Shown here: positions 60,638 through 64,000 of the stretch, piece by piece
Numbering within the stretch: position 1 is the stretch's first letter
Layout: the number at the start of each line of letters is the position of its first letter
NCBI GenBank assembly: GCA_947683625.1
Contig: CANTUR010000830.1
Span: forward strand, 124,001-188,000
DNA from: Mallotus nudiflorus
Taxonomy: Eukaryota > Streptophyta > Magnoliopsida > Malpighiales > Euphorbiaceae
Length of the DNA stretch: 64,000 nt
Direction: 5' to 3'
Made by a program: the position numbers and the translations under genes
The notes under the pieces: model-generated
Told to the model about the DNA's origin: nothing
Databases searched by the model: none
The model's input: only the letters and a program-made list of their open reading frames with translations

Positions 60638-60671
60638 TAGTATTATTATATATTATTATTATTATTATTAT
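60590..60671. repeat. Inverted trinucleotide microsatellite (TAA)n-(TTA)n
   Basis: About 15 TAA/AAT units are followed by ATTAG and then about 10 TTA/ATT units. The two halves are complementary and could fold into one long hairpin. A (TA)n run also lies at 60190-60228. Confidence 0.9.
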
Positions 60672-60826
60672 AGAATTATGTATAGTTATATTTTAAATAT
60701 TCACATTTAATATTAATAAAATTATAATAGTAATATGTATATATATATATATATACACACACGCACACATTTAATTTAAGTTTCTGATACGATAAATTTA
60801 GATATGTTTTTATCAATTTAGAATAC

Positions 60827-60828
<2 letters not shown>

Positions 60829-60858
<30 letters not shown>

Positions 60859-60880
60859 TACTACTACTACTACTACTACA
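60829..60880. repeat. Compound microsatellite (TTA)n(CTA)n
   Basis: About nine TTA units turn abruptly into about eight CTA units. Confidence 0.9.
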
Positions 60881-61284
60881 AATAAAAGGGGACCACGGTA
60901 TTGGAATAGATTGTCATGCACCTAAGAATTGAGAATTGGGGAATGGAAAATTTATGATATGTGGACATAATAAGATGGTGTGCAATTACATAAATGGGAT
61001 ATATATAGTATTTCTCTTTCCTTACAAGCGTTGCACTTCCCTTGAAATCATTAAAAATTGTTTAGATAGCCATCCTACTAAGTCTACCTCCAACAGGAAA
61101 TGTCTGTTCTTATATTATAAGCATGTCTAGGATGAGGCTAGGATCTAAAACAATCATAAGACACCATTTTCTAGTTGTTCAATAGATTAGATAAATAACA
61201 GAATGCATAACTTTGCTTATATTACATGTAAACCCTAATATTAAACGAATATAATTGTTATGTGTCATTTATACATATAATTTT

Positions 61285-61350
61285 AGGAGCATTTTTATTG
61301 GTTTTATAATATATTTAGGAGCATTTTTATTGGTTTTATAATATATTTTT
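61285..61350. repeat. Direct duplication of ~33 bp
   Basis: 'aggagcatttttattggttt' followed by 'tataatatattt' occurs twice back to back with no difference, so the duplication is recent. Confidence 0.85.
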
Positions 61351-61477
61351 ATAAGTTTATTTAATTGTTATTAATTTTACTTGCATTTAGCATAATATTA
61401 TTTAATTTGCATTTTAAATAATACATTTGCACAATTGTTTAATAATTAAGTGCATTATAGTATCTAATTAAATTATT

Positions 61478-62747
61478 TGTTGCAGTTTTGTGAACTGAAG
61501 TTAGTGCACAACCGTGTCTAGAAAGTCTCTCTACACAAATTATGTACACATGCTAGCACATGACTGTGTGCTCATCAAGAATCCTGCATGTTTCACCACA
61601 CAATTGTGCAAGAAAGTGTGCACTAGCATGATTAAAGCCAAGCCCCATGAAAAAGCTATGCACACCCCACCACATGGCCATGTATTAGGCTGTGCACAAA
61701 TTTAGAATAGTACACACCCAAGTGCATGGCCATGCACTAGGTGTGCACATAAAATTAACATACACACTTGCATACACACCCTAGTGCATGGCCATGCGCT
61801 AGGTGTGCACTCATGAAAAATCTTCCTCTTTTATTCAGGATTACAAATTTAGAAGATTTCAAAATTGGAAGATTATAGAATGAGAATATTCTAGAATTGG
61901 CAAGTTCTGGGAGCAAGAGATGGCTATAAAAAAAATCAATTTATCAATTTTGGGCAAAGGAGAATTGATTCAAATAAACATTCAGAGATATTTTAAGCAG
62001 AGAAGAAGTAAAGTTTCAAGTCAATCGTGTTCAAGCATAATTGTTCTCATGTTTGGAATATCTTTGATTATGATTATTTCCATCATGTGTAATTAATTTA
62101 CTCAGGGTTTGAATTCGTGTAGCTAGACTACTATTTGTTTGGATTTTTATGTTTTAATTTAATAAGTTAATATTCAGTCAAGTTTATAGGTTCCTTTTAC
62201 ATGTTCTTGTATTTAATTTTAGGCCTGATTAAATGCATGCTTTTGGGTTAATTAGTAGAAAATGAAAGTTGCATGATTTATTAGCTCATAGATCTGTGAA
62301 ACTTAGGAACTTCGATCACGAAAGTATATGAATCCTTCGGGGAGTATTAAATTGCTAATAAACTTAATGAGTTTTAATTAATTTACTTGACCAAGAAAAT
62401 AGGCAGTAATTAGTTTTGACATGCTTGAATGATCTCAAAAGAGATTTTAAGTAATTTGATTAATTTACCCTTGATTGTATTAACAAGTTGAATTAAAATT
62501 AAATCTTGTAATTCAAGTAAGTATCTAGTGAAGCGAATATAGGCTCTATTTTTTTATTATTGAATTTTTGTTTAGAATTTATCTTTGTTAGTTAATATAG
62601 TTTCCTATTTCAATTAAATTTATTTTGTTAGCTTGTGGAGATAAAATTACGGCTAGTACTTGGTATCAATCTCCTCGTGGGAACAATACTCGATACTTGA
62701 ACTTTACTACTTGTTGCGAACCGTGCACTTACGGAAATTGCCTAACA
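61478..62747 (+). repeat. LTR-like block of a Ty3/gypsy element, possibly solo
   Basis: The 3' part ('caatctcctcgtgggaacaat', 'actcgatactt', 'actacttgttgcgaaccgtg') resembles the end of LTRs I associate with Athila/Tat-type plant elements. A possible start TGTTGCAG (61478) and end CCTAACA (62747) fit TG...CA, but no target duplication matches. The 5' third holds repeated palindromic CATGGCCATG motifs. No coding sequence or PBS follows. Boundaries are uncertain. Confidence 0.45.
61660..61815. repeat. Repeated CATGGCCATG palindromes
   Basis: Three copies of an 'acaccc.agtgcatggccatg' type unit followed by '..taggtgtgcac' lie near 61670, 61720 and 61785. GTGCATGGCCATGCAC is a perfect 16-bp palindrome in the second; the third reads GTGCATGGCCATGCGC. 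Confidence 0.8.
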
Positions 62748-63562
62748 ATAATATTCTAAATTTGAACTCTTAATGCATAAAAAAGAAATAAAGATAGACT
62801 TAACATGCAATTTATTGTCCATCAATACCTTATAAAAGTTCTATAAATTTTAAATTATTTTAAAGACAACAACCAAATTAATAAGATAAACCCAAGGAGA
62901 ATAAATAACAGTGTTCTACAAACCATAGTTATACTAAGGTCTAACACATTTTGTAAATATCAACGGTCTTCATTTAGACATTAATTGTGTAAATCTAACA
63001 CCTTTTTAGACTCTTGACCAAACTTGAAACCTATCAATGTTGGCATAATTTTTACTTCCAACTACTCATCATGAAAACCAAAGCATCATCACTATATAAA
63101 GCTCACTTCAAAACATAAAGATCTTGATCTTCTTCAATAAAAATAAAACAATTCGTAACTCTGTGACACCAACCAAGAAATCACTAATAAATTTTGCCAA
63201 ACTACACTTTGATTCCCTTCAGAAACTAATAAATAGAACATAACTATGCTCTTATCAAATAAAATCCAGATTTTTTTTTTAGGAAACAAAATCGAGAATT
63301 TATTTTCCACCAAAACAGTCAAAAAAATTGAATCAAACAACAAAAGGAGAAAATCCCACAAGAATCAATATAATTAAGCTCAAATATATGCAATTATGCT
63401 TATAAAAAAGAAAGGCACAATTTGTGGTTGGTTGTAAATGTAAGCATGATAATTTCTAAACCTAACCCACTTGTTATTCTAAACTTAATTAATCAAAACT
63501 GAAAACCATTTTAAACTTGGGTTTCTACACATAAAAGGATCTTCAACACATCTGCTTACATA
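62748..63562. other. AT-rich spacer, possibly intronic
   Basis: No coding similarity is seen. If the exon at 63563-63671 is real, this would include its first downstream intron. Confidence 0.4.
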
Positions 63563-63671
63563 CCTGAATTACACTTGCAATGGGAGCTAGAGATGAGGGC
63601 CATGCCTTGGAGGAGGAAGCGGAGCTCTTGAGGTAATGAGATTTTGGCATTACAGGCATGAAATTGCAATG
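63563..63671 (-). CDS. Candidate exon of a minus-strand gene at the window edge
   Basis: On the minus strand a strong pyrimidine tract ends in GCGGCAG| and about 109 bp later AATTCAG|GTATGT gives a good donor. Inside, one frame reads CNAKISLPQELRFLLQGMAL then ISSSHCKCNS. An ATG in fair context (GGCATGGCC) begins MALISSSHCKCNS, so this might be a first coding exon. No partner exon is identified on either side and I cannot name a product. Confidence 0.33.
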
Positions 63672-64000
63672 TCTGCCGCAAAAACAAAGGAAAAAAGAAA
63701 AGGAAAAGGAAGAAGAAAGATGCGCAAATCACCAATGGAATAAGGGGGGTAGTCGCATAATTATATTTATGGTATAGGACATGCATCTAATTTTAGAATA
63801 TTTAGAGCATTTTTGTTATTTTGGTTGTGTTTTGGGTATTTATGAAAAAACCTACATATAGAATATTGAGGCCCAACCCTATGCAATTGGGTATGTTTGG
63901 GCTGTGAACTAGGCACTAGCCCACAATATATAATGAATATATTTCACGCAGAAGACAGAGACTGTACCAGGACACAGCAAAAATAAGCTGCTGCTTCTTC
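63672..64000 (-). other. Flank upstream of the candidate exon
   Basis: A purine-rich stretch (plus strand) is the pyrimidine tract before the exon. Further out no gene is recognisable before the window ends. Confidence 0.4.

Noticed and set aside
61514..61705. 63-residue ORF in the LTR-like block
   Set aside because: It spans the repeated palindromes and has no protein similarity.
63134..63361. 75-residue minus-strand ORF next to the candidate exon
   Set aside because: Low-complexity hydrophobic translation with no splice borders linking it to 63563-63671.

Overview
The window looks like repeat-rich, AT-rich nuclear DNA from a eudicot. It has nested LTR retrotransposons of plant lineages (Copia; Ty3/gypsy Tat and Tekay-like), class III peroxidase genes with the usual four-exon layout, a plant PPR gene and many TA microsatellites. 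I cannot name the species. Only one host gene is clearly intact: a P-class PPR gene at 52480-54318 (minus strand). Nearly everything else is transposon sequence or decayed gene.

Layout. 1-1971: 3' end of a Tat-lineage element (sense +). 3091-14682: a dead class III peroxidase gene (minus), split by one Copia element in intron 3 (3531-8470, TSD GAGAT) and a second in exon 1 (9156-14542, TSD AATTC). 15129-21274: a young Copia element with identical-length LTRs and a complete gag. 23138-33858: a Tekay-like chromovirus with 3.2-kb LTRs and a broken pol. 34026-35288: a second peroxidase copy, also disabled. 36663-49386: a full-length Tat-lineage element (sense minus, TSD CTTGT) with an antisense extra ORF, a tandem-repeat block and a 3.26-kb solo LTR nested inside gag (45609-48867, TSD AAAGG). 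52480-54318: the PPR gene. 54.3-64 kb: AT-rich sequence with a hAT-like remnant, a glutamate-receptor-like pseudogene fragment, a tRNA-Ala pseudogene, a group of coding-looking exons including a triplicated one, long microsatellites, an LTR-like block and one candidate exon at the right edge.

History. The two peroxidases are tandem duplicates, once about 2.5 kb apart. Four retrotransposons inserted in and between them and stretched the pair over about 32 kb. Nonsense changes in the first copy are largely C-to-T type, as expected for methylated, silenced DNA.

Most novel-looking signals: a nested hairpin with a compensatory base-pair change shared by the long Tekay-like LTRs; the spliced antisense ORF of the Tat element; and the unrecognised exon-repeat gene near 59.4-60.6 kb. 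All comparisons were made by eye.
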